From positions 107,981-171,980 of the forward strand of contig JAKQHT010000011.1 of the NCBI GenBank assembly GCA_029557895.1: 64,000 bases of DNA, in the 5' to 3' direction. Source of the stretch: Bacteroidota bacterium. Lineage in GTDB: Bacteria > Bacteroidota > Bacteroidia > Flavobacteriales > Flavobacteriaceae. Of this stretch, positions 18,529-28,310 are shown in pieces. A program made the position numbers and the translations under genes. The notes beneath the pieces were generated by a model. It worked only from the letters and a program-made list of their open reading frames with translations, had not been told where the DNA came from and searched no databases. Every line of letters begins with the position of its first letter. The stretch's first letter is position 1.

Positions 18529-20196
18529 ATGACAAACCATAGCAACAAATCGGCACTGACCACCTTGGTTACCGTGTTTTTCTTCTGGGGCTTCATAGCT
18601 GCCTCCAATGGCGTTTTTATCCCTTTTTGTAAAACGTATTTTGACATTGACCAGTTTCAATCTCAATTGGTGGACTTTGCCTTTTATGGCGCTTATTACT
18701 TGGGCGCGCTCTTCCTATTCATCCTATCGGGCTACATCAACAAAGATATCCTGAACCATTGGGGCTACAAAACCGGCATCGTGTATGGCCTTTTGTTTTC
18801 TGCGGTAGGGGCAATCGCAATGTATTTTTTTGTAAATGGGGCGCAGCAGGGAGAAACCATTGTGTTCTACCTTGTTCTGATGGCCTTGTTTATCGTCGGG
18901 CTTGGTTTTTCTTTACAACAGACAGCGGCAAACCCTTTTGCGATAGCTTTGGGCGATCCTCAAAAAGGCTCACACAGATTGAACCTTGCCGGAGGTATCA
19001 ACTCTTTTGGCACCACCATCGGCCCCATCATCATTGCCTTAATTATTTTTGGTTCCGCACCACCATCCGGTGAAGAATTGACCCGAATGATTGACAACAA
19101 TGAAGTGACGCTCTCAACGGTACAAGCTTTATATCTGGGCGTCGCCATTTCATTCGTTCTGGCTGCCGCTCTTTTTTATTTTTCCAAAAAATTACCTCAA
19201 GCCAAATCGGATGCCACCTTTGAAATGGCCTACAAAGCCCGAAACTTGCTCATTGTTTTGAGTATCATCATCACCATTTGTTTTGCGATGATATTCATGA
19301 CCTATACCGGCAATGCTGAAACCACCAAAGCAATAGAACACAAGCGATTGTTATTGCTTTTCATTGCCTTACTCGCTGTCATTTCTAGCATTTGGGTCGC
19401 TTATCGCAGTGCCAACAAAAAACCACAAGGTTGGGGTGCGATGAAATACCCGCAATTGCTTTTGGGCATGCTGGGCATCTTTATGTATGTGGGCGTGGAA
19501 GTGACCATACAGAGCAATCTGGGGGAATTGCTTAAAAGTGTCGTTGACAAAGTCAATAACCTAAATGCCCTAAAACTTCCCGCAATGAACGATGCTGAAA
19601 TAGCACCGTACATATCACTGTATTGGGGCGGACTGATGATTGGGCGTTGGGTTGGCGCGATTACTGTTTTCAACCCGACCGAAGGATTACGAAAGTGGCT
19701 TTTGATTATTGTGCCTTATGTGGCCTTTGGGGTTATCCTAATGGTCAATTATGGCAAATATGACTTTCAAGAAATAGCCTTTTTCAGTATTTGTGTCGCA
19801 ATACAAATTATTGGATTTTTCTTGGCAAAAGACAATCCGGTACAAACCTTGAAGTTATTCAGCGTTTTGGGTATCCTGGGGATGCTAATCGGCACATTTG
19901 CTTCAGGACAGTTAGCTTTGTTCGCCCTGCTTTCCGGCGGCCTGTTCTGTTCTATTATGTGGCCGTGTATATTCACGTTGAGCATTGCAGGATTAGGCAA
20001 ATACACATCACAAGGTTCTGCATTTTTGGTCATGATGATTTTGGGCGGAGCCATCATACCGCCCGTACAGGGAAAACTGGCCGATGTATTCAGCATCCAA
20101 ACATCGTATCTGATTGCAGCCGCATGTTTTGCATATTTACTTTTCTATGCATTTGCCACAAAGTCAACTTTGGACAAACAAGGTGTGAAATATTAA
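18529..20196 (+). CDS. FHS-family MFS sugar permease
   Basis: The product has 555 residues and about 12-14 hydrophobic segments. The N-terminus ([19 protein letters not shown]) and the [16 protein letters not shown] segment are typical of the fucose/glucose/galactose:H+ symporter family, as is [12 protein letters not shown]. It is longer than E. coli FucP (about 440), with extra length in the centre around residues 235-360. It would import a monosaccharide across the inner membrane; within a mannosidase operon, mannose or GlcNAc are the likely cargo (inference). It lies between the first and second GH92 genes, with gaps of 33 bp and 10 bp. Confidence 0.9.
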   Translation: MTNHSNKSALTTLVTVFFFWGFIAASNGVFIPFCKTYFDIDQFQSQLVDFAFYGAYYLGALFLFILSGYINKDILNHWGYKTGIVYGLLFSAVGAIAMYFFVNGAQQGETIVFYLVLMALFIVGLGFSLQQTAANPFAIALGDPQKGSHRLNLAGGINSFGTTIGPIIIALIIFGSAPPSGEELTRMIDNNEVTLSTVQALYLGVAISFVLAAALFYFSKKLPQAKSDATFEMAYKARNLLIVLSIIITICFAMIFMTYTGNAETTKAIEHKRLLLLFIALLAVISSIWVAYRSANKKPQGWGAMKYPQLLLGMLGIFMYVGVEVTIQSNLGELLKSVVDKVNNLNALKLPAMNDAEIAPYISLYWGGLMIGRWVGAITVFNPTEGLRKWLLIIVPYVAFGVILMVNYGKYDFQEIAFFSICVAIQIIGFFLAKDNPVQTLKLFSVLGILGMLIGTFASGQLALFALLSGGLFCSIMWPCIFTLSIAGLGKYTSQGSAFLVMMILGGAIIPPVQGKLADVFSIQTSYLIAAACFAYLLFYAFATKSTLDKQGVKY

Positions 20197-20206
20197 CCAT
20201 TATGGC

Positions 20207-22522
20207 ATGAAACACCTATTATCTTTCGTTGCAATTTCTTTTCTTTTTGCTTGTAAAAACGATCAGGACAAAAACACGATAGAAGATCAGGTGCCCATTC
20301 TGGATCTCACTCAATTTGTAAACCCAATGATTGGCACAAGCAAAATGGGCCATGTGTTTCCGGGAGCTACGGCTCCTTTTGGGATGGTGCAATTGAGCCC
20401 GCAAACCAATTTTGAAACCTTGCACAATAGCGACGGGAGCTACAACACCGAAACCTATGCGTATTGCGCTGGGTACCAATATCGGGATTCTACCATCATT
20501 GGTTTTTCACATACCAATTTTAGCGGTACTGGACATTCTGATTTGGGTGACTTTTTAGTGATGCCCACCATTGGCAATCTGGTGCTTGACCCACTACAAA
20601 CACCCGAAGGCGGCAAAGGGTTTTATTCTACTTTTTCACATGAAAAAGAAATTGCTTCGCCCGGTTATTATAAAGTGGACCTGGACAGTTATGGCATTAC
20701 CGCAGAGCTTACTTCAAGTGAGCGCGTGGGTTTTCATCAATATACTTTCCCAAGCACGGAAGAAGCTCATATCATCTTGGATATGGTATATAATGTGTAT
20801 CATCACGAAAACAAGAATGTATGGACCTTTATCAGGGTAGAAAACGATTCAACCATTACCGGCTATAGACAGACCAAGGGTTGGGCACGAGACAGAAAGG
20901 TGTTTTTTGCAGCAATCTTTTCCAAACCATTCAAGAGTTATGGACACAAAAAATATGATCAAATCAAATATGACGGCTTTTACAGACGCTTTCATCAGGA
21001 GGAAAATTTTCCCGAAATGGCCGGACATGACCTGCGCGCTTATTTCAATTTTGACACACAAGACGGCGAACAAATTAAATTGAAGTTTGCACTGTCCTCG
21101 GTAAGCTCGGCAGGTGCCATGAAAAATCTGGATGCCGAAATTCCACATTGGGATTTCAACAAAACAAGAGAAGAAACAAAGGCCAAATGGAACCGCGAAT
21201 TATCAAAAATTGAAATCCAAACCATAACTCCTGAAGACAAAATAACATTTTACACCGCACTATATCACACCAATTTATCGCCCATTATCTATGAAGATGT
21301 CGATGGGCAGTATCGCGGCCTGGACCAGAACATCCACGCCTCGGATGGGTTTACCAATTACACCATATTCTCCCTTTGGGACACCTATCGTGCTTTGCAC
21401 CCACTTTATAACATTACACAGCCTCAACGCAACAATGACATGATAAAGAGCATGTTGGCACATCAAGAACAAAGTGTACACCACATGCTGCCCATTTGGA
21501 GCCATTATGCCAACGAAAATTGGTGCATGATCGGCTACCATGCTACTTCGGTCATTGCCGATGCCATGGTCAAAAATGTAGGCGATTTTGACAAAAAACA
21601 AGCTTTAAAAGCTTCGGTTACAACTGCTAATGTAGATTATTTTGAAGGAATCGGCGACTACAAAACTTATCAGTTTGTGCCGGACGACAAAAGCCATTCC
21701 TCTGTGTCAAAAACCTTGGAATATGCATATAACGACTGGTGCATTGCCCAAATGGCCAGAGTAGTGAGCGACCAAAAAACCGAAAAGGAATTTGCCGCTC
21801 GCTCGCAATATTACAAAAACGTTTATGACGCCAGTATTGGGTTTATGCGTCCTAAACTTTCCAATGGCGAGTTCAAAAAAGATTTTGACCCCATGGACAC
21901 TCACGGGCAAGGCTTTATTGAAGGAAATGCTTGGAACTATGGACTTTACGTTCCACAGGATCTGGATGAAATGGTACGGATGATGGGAGGCAAAGAACGA
22001 TTTGCACAACATTTGGATTCTTTGTTCACAATGGAAATTGCCGATAAATACATTGAAAAGCACGAAGACATCACACGCGATGGCATCATTGGCAATTATG
22101 TACATGGTAATGAGCCCGGACACCATATCCCATATTTATACAACTGGACAGGTCATCCAGAAAAAACCCAAGCCCGCGTGCGCATGATTTTGGACTCAAT
22201 GTACGATGCTACCGTGGAAGGCCTTTGTGGCAATGACGATGCCGGGCAAATGAGTGCTTGGTACATTTTCAGTAGCCTTGGATTTTACCCGGTAACGCCC
22301 GGCACACCTTTTTACGCCCTGGGAAGCCCAAAATTAGAAATGGCCGTCCTGCATTTAGAAAACGGCAATACCCTAACCATCAAGGCCAATAACCAAAGCT
22401 CCGATAACGTGTATGTTAAAAAAATCAGTCTGAACGGAACACCGGTTCAAGGCTTAAGCATTTCGCACCACGATTTGATGAGAGGTGGCGAACTAATATT
22501 TGAAATGAGCAGCACACCATGA
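20207..22522 (+). CDS. GH92 alpha-mannosidase lipoprotein
   Basis: The product has 771 residues. The lipoprotein signal ends FLFAC (Cys16). The N-terminal domain begins FVNPMIGTSKMGHVFPGATAP. The catalytic motifs are EGNAWNY (Glu572, general acid) and GNDDAGQMSAWY (Asp677/678, base). HE at 619-620 matches the dyad linked to alpha-1,2-mannosidase activity in characterised GH92 enzymes. Predicted action: removal of terminal mannose from high-mannose glycans at the cell surface or in the periplasm. The stop codon overlaps the next start (ATGA at 22519-22522), indicating translational coupling with the third GH92 gene. Confidence 0.93.
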   Translation: MKHLLSFVAISFLFACKNDQDKNTIEDQVPILDLTQFVNPMIGTSKMGHVFPGATAPFGMVQLSPQTNFETLHNSDGSYNTETYAYCAGYQYRDSTIIGFSHTNFSGTGHSDLGDFLVMPTIGNLVLDPLQTPEGGKGFYSTFSHEKEIASPGYYKVDLDSYGITAELTSSERVGFHQYTFPSTEEAHIILDMVYNVYHHENKNVWTFIRVENDSTITGYRQTKGWARDRKVFFAAIFSKPFKSYGHKKYDQIKYDGFYRRFHQEENFPEMAGHDLRAYFNFDTQDGEQIKLKFALSSVSSAGAMKNLDAEIPHWDFNKTREETKAKWNRELSKIEIQTITPEDKITFYTALYHTNLSPIIYEDVDGQYRGLDQNIHASDGFTNYTIFSLWDTYRALHPLYNITQPQRNNDMIKSMLAHQEQSVHHMLPIWSHYANENWCMIGYHATSVIADAMVKNVGDFDKKQALKASVTTANVDYFEGIGDYKTYQFVPDDKSHSSVSKTLEYAYNDWCIAQMARVVSDQKTEKEFAARSQYYKNVYDASIGFMRPKLSNGEFKKDFDPMDTHGQGFIEGNAWNYGLYVPQDLDEMVRMMGGKERFAQHLDSLFTMEIADKYIEKHEDITRDGIIGNYVHGNEPGHHIPYLYNWTGHPEKTQARVRMILDSMYDATVEGLCGNDDAGQMSAWYIFSSLGFYPVTPGTPFYALGSPKLEMAVLHLENGNTLTIKANNQSSDNVYVKKISLNGTPVQGLSISHHDLMRGGELIFEMSSTP

Positions 22523-24840
22523 GACCATTCTATCTTGCCATCTTATTGTTGACGGTTTTTACATCATGTAACCAAACACACAAACCAACCAATCCATCCA
22601 CAAAAGACAACCAACTATTGGTAGACCATGTCAATCCGCTAATGGGCACCGACTCAAAATATAGTTTATCCAACGGCAACACATACCCTGCAATTGCCAC
22701 GCCTTGGGGCATGAATTTCTGGACGCCCATGACTTCTAAAATGGGAGACGGCTGGACCTACAAATACAATGAAAACAAAATAAGAGGCATAAAACAAACC
22801 CACCAACCAAGTCCATGGATCAACGATTATGCTGCGTTTTCCTTCATGGCCGTTACCGGCGATTTAAAGTTTAATGAAGAAGAGCGCCAATCGTGGTTTT
22901 CGCACAAGGCCGAAACCGCAACACCTTATTATTACAGCGTATATTTGGCCGATTATGACACCTCTGTGGAGGTAACGCCCACCGCACGCGCGGCACAATT
23001 CAAATTTACGTTCCCAAAAGCAGATTCTTCATATATTATGTTAGATGCTTTTTTTAAAGGCTCTATGGTAAAAATTATCCCTGAACAGCGCAAGATTATT
23101 GGTTATTGCCGAAATAATTCGGGTGGTGTGCCAGACAATTTCCATAATTATTTTGTCGCCCAATTTGATAAGGATTTTGAATTTACGCATACCTGGACAG
23201 ATAATTGGACACTGCAACCAAACACCTTGGACAGTGAAGGCAAACATGTGGGAGCCATCATTGGGTTCAAAACCAAAAAGGGTGAAACTGTTACCGTGAA
23301 AGTAGCATCATCCTTTATCAGTCCGGAACAGGCCCAACTCAATCTAAACAGGGAAATAGGCGAAGACACTTTTGAAACTTCAAAAGAAAAAGCCAAACAA
23401 GCCTGGGAAACCGAACTCAAAAAGATTGAAGTAGAGGGCGACAACATTGAACATATCAAAACCTTTTATTCCTGTTTGTATAGGGTTTTACTCTTTCCAA
23501 GAAGCTTTTATGAATTGGATGCCGAAAACAACATTGTGCATTACAGTCCGTACAATGGTGAGGTTTTACCGGGCTATATGTTTACGGACAATGGATTTTG
23601 GGACACTTTTAGGGCAGTATTCCCCTTTTTCAATTTGATGTACCCCGAACTCAACAGCCACATTATGGAAGGTTTGGCCAATACCTATAAAGAATCTGGT
23701 TGGCTTCCCGAATGGGCGAGCCCGGGACATCGCAATTGCATGATTGGCTCCAATTCTGCCCCAAATGTTGCAGATGCATTTTTAAAAGGCAACATCAAGG
23801 AAACCGATGTGGACATCCTGTTTGAAGCACTTTTAAAAAATGCAACCATTGAAGCTGGAAGGCCCGTCAGTTCGGTTGGGCGCGAAGGTTTAAACTATTA
23901 CAATGCTTTGGGTTATGTGCCTTACAATGTGGGAATCAATGAGAATACCGCCAGAACTTTAGAATATGCCTATGCTGATTTTACCGTGGCCCAAATGGCA
24001 AAAAAAATGGGCAAAAACTCAATAGCCGATACATTTTACAGGCAATCGCTCAATTATAAAAACGTTTTTGACCCATCAACCAATTTGATGCGGGGCAAGA
24101 ATGAAGACGGCACGTTCCAGTCCCCATTTAATCCACTAAAATGGGGTGATGCCTTTACCGAAGGCAATAGCCTGCATTACACCTGGTCGGTATTTCACGA
24201 TGTACAAGGGCTGATAGACCTTATGGGCGGCAAGGAGCAGTTTGTAAAACAATTGGACACCGTTTTTGAAATGCCACCTCTTTTTGACGATTCGTATTAT
24301 GGTATCACAATACATGAAATCCGAGAGATGCAGATAGTCAATATGGGAAATTATGCCCACGGAAACCAGCCCATTCAGCACATGATTTATTTGTACAATT
24401 ACGCCAATGCTTCATATAAAGCCCAAGAAAAAATAAGGGATGTATTGACCAAACTGTACACCCCCACGCCAGACGGTTACTGTGGCGACGAGGACAATGG
24501 GCAAACATCGGCATGGTATGTGTTCAGCGCGTTGGGCTTTTATCCCGTGACACCTGCAACGGACCAATATGTTATAGGCAGCCCACTGTTCAACAAAGCC
24601 ACCTTACATCTTGAGAACGGGAACATTTTTAAAATTGAAGCCAAAAACAATAGCAAAGTGAGCCCGTATATCCAGACCACGTACTTGAACGGCAAAGTTT
24701 ACAACAATAGCTTTATCACCTATGACGCTATTAAAAACGGTGGTGATTTCCGTTTTGACATGTCCGACACGCCCAATCGCTTCTGGGCAAACAAACCCGA
24801 AAACACGCCCTATTCAATGAGTAAAAACACACAAAACTAA
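22519..24840 (+). CDS. GH92 alpha-mannosidase lipoprotein (third paralogue)
   Basis: The product has 773 residues. The lipoprotein signal ends VFTSC (Cys16). It belongs to a different GH92 subgroup from its two neighbours: the N-terminal segment reads SLSNGNTYPAIATPWGMNFW, the acid motif is EGNSLHY (Glu548), the base motif is GDEDNGQTSAWY (Asp657/Asp659), and GNQPIQH replaces the GNEPxHH of the other two. HE is present at 599-600. A distinct linkage preference is likely, giving the operon enzymes with complementary roles. It overlaps the preceding gene by 4 bp and is followed after 5 bp by the amidase gene. Confidence 0.93.
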   Translation: MRPFYLAILLLTVFTSCNQTHKPTNPSTKDNQLLVDHVNPLMGTDSKYSLSNGNTYPAIATPWGMNFWTPMTSKMGDGWTYKYNENKIRGIKQTHQPSPWINDYAAFSFMAVTGDLKFNEEERQSWFSHKAETATPYYYSVYLADYDTSVEVTPTARAAQFKFTFPKADSSYIMLDAFFKGSMVKIIPEQRKIIGYCRNNSGGVPDNFHNYFVAQFDKDFEFTHTWTDNWTLQPNTLDSEGKHVGAIIGFKTKKGETVTVKVASSFISPEQAQLNLNREIGEDTFETSKEKAKQAWETELKKIEVEGDNIEHIKTFYSCLYRVLLFPRSFYELDAENNIVHYSPYNGEVLPGYMFTDNGFWDTFRAVFPFFNLMYPELNSHIMEGLANTYKESGWLPEWASPGHRNCMIGSNSAPNVADAFLKGNIKETDVDILFEALLKNATIEAGRPVSSVGREGLNYYNALGYVPYNVGINENTARTLEYAYADFTVAQMAKKMGKNSIADTFYRQSLNYKNVFDPSTNLMRGKNEDGTFQSPFNPLKWGDAFTEGNSLHYTWSVFHDVQGLIDLMGGKEQFVKQLDTVFEMPPLFDDSYYGITIHEIREMQIVNMGNYAHGNQPIQHMIYLYNYANASYKAQEKIRDVLTKLYTPTPDGYCGDEDNGQTSAWYVFSALGFYPVTPATDQYVIGSPLFNKATLHLENGNIFKIEAKNNSKVSPYIQTTYLNGKVYNNSFITYDAIKNGGDFRFDMSDTPNRFWANKPENTPYSMSKNTQN

Positions 24841-24845
24841 AGCAA

Positions 24846-25859
24846 ATGAAACGTCGAAATTTTATTAAAAACGCTACGTTGACCGGAACAGGATTGGCAT
24901 TGGGGAGCACTTTGGCAAGCTGTATGGACATTGTGACCAATAAGGAATCTGCCACGCTGGCTATTGACGAAAACACTTCAAAAGCCGCACTCCCATTGGT
25001 CATAGCAACTTGGAACGTAAAAAATTCCACTGCAAAAGCTTGGGAGGTTTTACAAAATGGCGGCAGCGCACTCGATGCCGTAGAGCAGGGATGTATGGTC
25101 GAAGAAGCCGACGAAACCGGACAGTCTGTCGGTAAGGGCGGTTTACCGGACAGAGATGGACATGTAACACTGGACGCTTGTATTATGGACAAACACGGTA
25201 ATTGTGGTTCGGTTGTATTTTTGGAAAACGTGGTACATGCCGTCTCGGTAGCCAGAAAAGTAATGGAAGACACGCCACATGTAATGTTAGCAGGAAAAGG
25301 TGCAGAAGAATTTGCTTACGAAAAAGGATTTCCTAAAGAAAACCTTTTGACCGAAGCCTCAAAGAAAGCCTGGGAAGAATGGAAAAAAACTTCCGAATAC
25401 AAACCCATCATCAACATCGAAAACCACGATACCATTGGCATGCTTGCCATTGATAAAAACGGCGACATTTCAGGAGCTTGCACAACAAGTGGCTTGGCAT
25501 ACAAAATGCACGGCCGCGTGGGCGATTCGCCAATCATCGGTTCGGGGTTGTTTGTAGATAATGAAATTGGCGCTTGTGTGGCCACGGGTCTGGGTGAAGA
25601 AGTCGTAAAAACCGTCGGAAGCTTTTTGGTGGTTGAATTGATGCGCCAAGGCAAATCCCCACAAGAAGCCTGCGAAGAAGCCATAAAACGAATCGTCAGC
25701 AAGCCCAACAGCAATTACAGGGATTTTCAGGTGGGCTATATTGCTGTGAACAAAAAAGGGGAAACAGGCTACTACGCTATCCACAAAGGGTTTAGCATGA
25801 CCAAGTACCAAGATGGTATCAATGAAAATCTGGAAGCTACGAATTATCTGAATGGGTAA
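24846..25859 (+). CDS. N4-(beta-N-acetylglucosaminyl)-L-asparaginase (aspartylglucosaminidase type)
   Basis: The product has 337 residues. The N-terminus is a twin-arginine lipoprotein signal: KRRNFIKNATLTG and then LASC (Cys26). The Ntn-hydrolase motif HDTIGMLAIDKNG places the autocleavage site before Thr196, which becomes the nucleophile. GRVGDSPIIGSG and ATGLGEE are further substrate-pocket motifs of the glycosylasparaginase subgroup. It would split GlcNAc-Asn, the last step of N-glycoprotein breakdown. It is the last gene of the GH92 operon, which supports this reading over a general asparaginase. The frame remains open for 93 codons after the stop codon. Confidence 0.92.
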   Translation: MKRRNFIKNATLTGTGLALGSTLASCMDIVTNKESATLAIDENTSKAALPLVIATWNVKNSTAKAWEVLQNGGSALDAVEQGCMVEEADETGQSVGKGGLPDRDGHVTLDACIMDKHGNCGSVVFLENVVHAVSVARKVMEDTPHVMLAGKGAEEFAYEKGFPKENLLTEASKKAWEEWKKTSEYKPIINIENHDTIGMLAIDKNGDISGACTTSGLAYKMHGRVGDSPIIGSGLFVDNEIGACVATGLGEEVVKTVGSFLVVELMRQGKSPQEACEEAIKRIVSKPNSNYRDFQVGYIAVNKKGETGYYAIHKGFSMTKYQDGINENLEATNYLNG

Positions 25860-25946
25860 TCGGGCTTTGGGTCCAAAGGAGCATTTTATATAGGTACTAA
25901 TGTTTTAAAAAGCATAGATTTTGGCAAAGAGGGTTTTGAAGAACGT

Positions 25947-26138
25947 TTGGAGAACCTCATCAAAAAAGTACAATACGAACTACCCGAATGTGAAGACGAT
26001 ACGGTAATGGAAATAGGCAACGAACCGGACAAGAAAAAAATAATTAAAATCGTGTACGACTCTACCAGCTATATTTTAAAAAAATGTGATTATATCGTGT
26101 TTAATAAAAAATCCCCACAGAAGTATTTGAAGACATGA
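25947..26138 (+). CDS. Small protein of unknown function, or 3' remnant of a longer gene
   Basis: From a TTG at 25947 the frame encodes 63 residues, rich in Lys, Asp and Glu (KKVQYELPECEDDTVMEIGN at residues 6-25), with no signal peptide or membrane segment. The same frame is open back to 25860, directly after the aga stop codon, with no ATG or GTG, and the upstream part (SKGAFYIGTNVLKSIDFGKE) also looks protein-like. Either a rare start is used, or the 5' end of an older gene has been lost. It overlaps the next frame by ATGA (26135-26138), a real-gene feature. I do not recognise the family. Confidence 0.4.
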   Translation: MENLIKKVQYELPECEDDTVMEIGNEPDKKKIIKIVYDSTSYILKKCDYIVFNKKSPQKYLKT

Positions 26139-26317
26139 TATTTGTCACTAACGATGTCCTTAACCAACACCTCCCTGCCGAATGGCAACTCATAGACGAA
26201 TATACCATTGTAGCACCACCTTTAGGAAGGGAAAAATATCTCAATTTAGTCCAAAAACTAATCCCTTTCGACCAAAAAGGACAATTTGAATACCATCAAT
26301 TAATGGCCCAAAAATAA
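26135..26317 (+). CDS. Small protein of unknown function
   Basis: A 60-residue frame from the ATG at 26135, overlapping the previous frame by 4 bp. The sequence is mixed and soluble-looking (HLPAEWQLIDEYTIVAPP), with no membrane segment. The coupling suggests a two-gene unit. No family was recognised. The pair sits between the glycan operon and the convergent aldehyde dehydrogenase gene, with no terminator seen. Confidence 0.4.
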   Translation: MIFVTNDVLNQHLPAEWQLIDEYTIVAPPLGREKYLNLVQKLIPFDQKGQFEYHQLMAQK

Positions 26318-26385
26318 TCTATTAAAGCACAATAAGCCATCTTTACTTTTTTACCGGATGATAGGGTCTTACATGATAATGCCAA

Positions 26386-27798
26386 TCAAAACCACCTCAA
26401 CGTCAGGTCAATAAGTTTCTGTTTAAAATTGTTATATGGAGGCATCAACAGATCGGCCGAGCCAATAGTATGCTGTTTCATGATGGCGCGTTTGTTTGAA
26501 AAAGCCTCAAACCCAAAAAATCCGTGCGACTTGCCAATGCCACTGTTATTGCTGCCCCCAAAAGGGAGGTTGTGGTTGAGGTATTGCAGCAAATTATGGT
26601 TGATGCAGCCATTGCCAGCCCTGGTATTGTTCAATATCAGATCTATGGTCTTTTGGTGCTTGCTATAGATGTACAGCGCAAGCGGTTTTTCCTTTGAATT
26701 GATGTAAGCAATAGCCTCTTCTGTCGTCGAATATGTTTTTACCGGAAGTATCGGGCCAAAAATCTCTTCATGCAGCAACTTGGAATCATCGGGCATATCA
26801 ACTATTAAGGTGGGCTCGATATAATTGTCGCCTTCCAGATAATTGCCACCAGAAACCACTATGCTCTTGTTTGACTTGGCTTCCTCTATGTAAGATACCA
26901 AACGCTTAAAGTGATCTTTGTTTACTATCCTGCTATAAGACCCGGACGTTTCTGCACTTTCAGAATAAAAGGCCTTGATTTTTGATTTGAAAAGTTCGGC
27001 AAACTTTGTTTTCAAATCTGATTTCAAAAGCACGTAATCTGGCGCAATGCAAGTCTGTCCGGCGTTGGTAAACTTCCCAAAGAGGATGCGCTCCACGGTC
27101 TTTTCGAGGTTTGTGGTGCCGTCGATGATGGTGGGCGACTTTCCACCGAGTTCCAAGGTCACCGATGCCAAATGTGCGCTGGCAGCTTCCATTACCAGCC
27201 TCCCTACACGCGGCGAACCCGTAAAAAAGATATGGTTAAAGGGTAACTTCAACAACTCTTTTGAAACCTCAACATCGCCCTCTATCAGGGCTACTTCACT
27301 TTCATCAAACAGCTCTCTGACCATCTTGGACATAAGCGACGAAGCATTGGGTGTCAATTCCGAGGGTTTCAAGATAACCGTATTGCCGGCAGCTATGGCA
27401 GACACCAAAGGCCCGAACGTGAGATTGAATGGATAGTTCCACGGCGAGACGATAAGGCAAACACCCTTGGGCTCATATTTAATGTAAGATGAGGCGCCGA
27501 GGAGTGCCAGGGGCGTATCGACGGTTTGGCGTTTCATCCAAGATTTCAAGTTTTTTTTGACGAATTTGATTTCTTTGGTGACCGGATATATTTCCGTAAG
27601 GTCGGTTTCCAATGCCGGTTTTTTGAAATCATCGTACATAGCTTTCCGTATGGCATCCTTGTAGGTAACCTCCAAGGCATGCTTCAAAGCATCAAGTTTT
27701 TTGATTCGCTCCTTGTGGGTTGAATTGCCCACTTTAAACTGGTTTACCGTTTGTCGATAAAATTGTTCAGAGAACCGATTGTCCATATTCTGTGTCAT
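26386..27798 (-). CDS. NAD(P)-dependent aldehyde dehydrogenase
   Basis: The product has 470 residues; an alternative ATG lies at 27786. Class motifs are present: SPWNYPFNLTFGPLVSAIAAG (cofactor region, about 118-138), FTGSPRVG (turn near the nicotinamide), TLELGGKSP (catalytic Glu) and AGQTCIAPDYVL (catalytic Cys). FGPILPVKTY and the FGGSNNSGIGKSHG end are typical of the fatty-aldehyde/coniferyl-aldehyde branch of the superfamily. It oxidises an aliphatic or aromatic aldehyde to the acid; the substrate cannot be named. Monocistronic, convergent with the short frames and divergent from the small secreted protein gene. Confidence 0.93.
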   Translation of the reverse strand: MTQNMDNRFSEQFYRQTVNQFKVGNSTHKERIKKLDALKHALEVTYKDAIRKAMYDDFKKPALETDLTEIYPVTKEIKFVKKNLKSWMKRQTVDTPLALLGASSYIKYEPKGVCLIVSPWNYPFNLTFGPLVSAIAAGNTVILKPSELTPNASSLMSKMVRELFDESEVALIEGDVEVSKELLKLPFNHIFFTGSPRVGRLVMEAASAHLASVTLELGGKSPTIIDGTTNLEKTVERILFGKFTNAGQTCIAPDYVLLKSDLKTKFAELFKSKIKAFYSESAETSGSYSRIVNKDHFKRLVSYIEEAKSNKSIVVSGGNYLEGDNYIEPTLIVDMPDDSKLLHEEIFGPILPVKTYSTTEEAIAYINSKEKPLALYIYSKHQKTIDLILNNTRAGNGCINHNLLQYLNHNLPFGGSNNSGIGKSHGFFGFEAFSNKRAIMKQHTIGSADLLMPPYNNFKQKLIDLTLRWF

Positions 27799-27971
27799 TG
27801 GCCGATAACGTATTTACTGGGCTGCAAGCCGTTTTTGTGCATTTCATCGATGTTTTTTGAGGCTATTTTCAGGTTAACCGTTTATCGATGTTTTTTATCT
27901 AATTTATTATCTGAAGGCAAAATTGCACCTTTTCTTTGCGATGTAATTGATAACAAAAAATAGTTTTAATC

Positions 27972-28229
27972 ATGAAAAAAGTTTTAATCCTTATCGCAAT
28001 GTTCGCCCTACCAATCATCTCTTTTGGTCAAAACGAAACTAACGGTAACGTAAAACAAAATGACACTATTGTTGAGATCAGTGCTGTGCAAACCAATGAC
28101 GGAAACCAATTGGTTTATACAACTGTAAATACCAAGGTTGAAAATTACAAAAAAAGCAACGAACTTACCAGCATCAAGGCCTACAGAAAGAGCCTTCAGA
28201 TCAAAGTCAAAGAAATTAAAAATTGTTAA
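27972..28229 (+). CDS. Small secreted protein of unknown function
   Basis: An 85-residue protein with a clear signal peptide (MKKVLILIAMFALPIISFGQ). The mature part is about 65 residues, polar, with a segment VQTNDGNQLVYTTVNTKVEN and a single Cys at the last position. It starts at an ATG 173 bp from the divergent aldehyde dehydrogenase start and ends 40 bp before a strong bidirectional terminator shared with cphA. The family was not recognised; a periplasmic location is likely. Confidence 0.65.
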   Translation: MKKVLILIAMFALPIISFGQNETNGNVKQNDTIVEISAVQTNDGNQLVYTTVNTKVENYKKSNELTSIKAYRKSLQIKVKEIKNC

Positions 28230-28269
28230 ACGACAATTTTTTCAAGAACCCTTCTATTTATATATTCTT

Positions 28270-28308
28270 AAAATCGGGTAGCCTTCCAAATAAAGACTAC
28301 CCGATTTT
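28270..28308. terminator. Bidirectional terminator between the small secreted protein gene and cphA
   Basis: AAAATCGGGTAG (28270-28281) and CTACCCGATTTT (28297-28308) form a 12-bp perfect stem with a 15-base loop, followed by further T on the plus strand. It serves the convergent ends of both genes. Confidence 0.85.
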
Positions 28309-28310
28309 TT

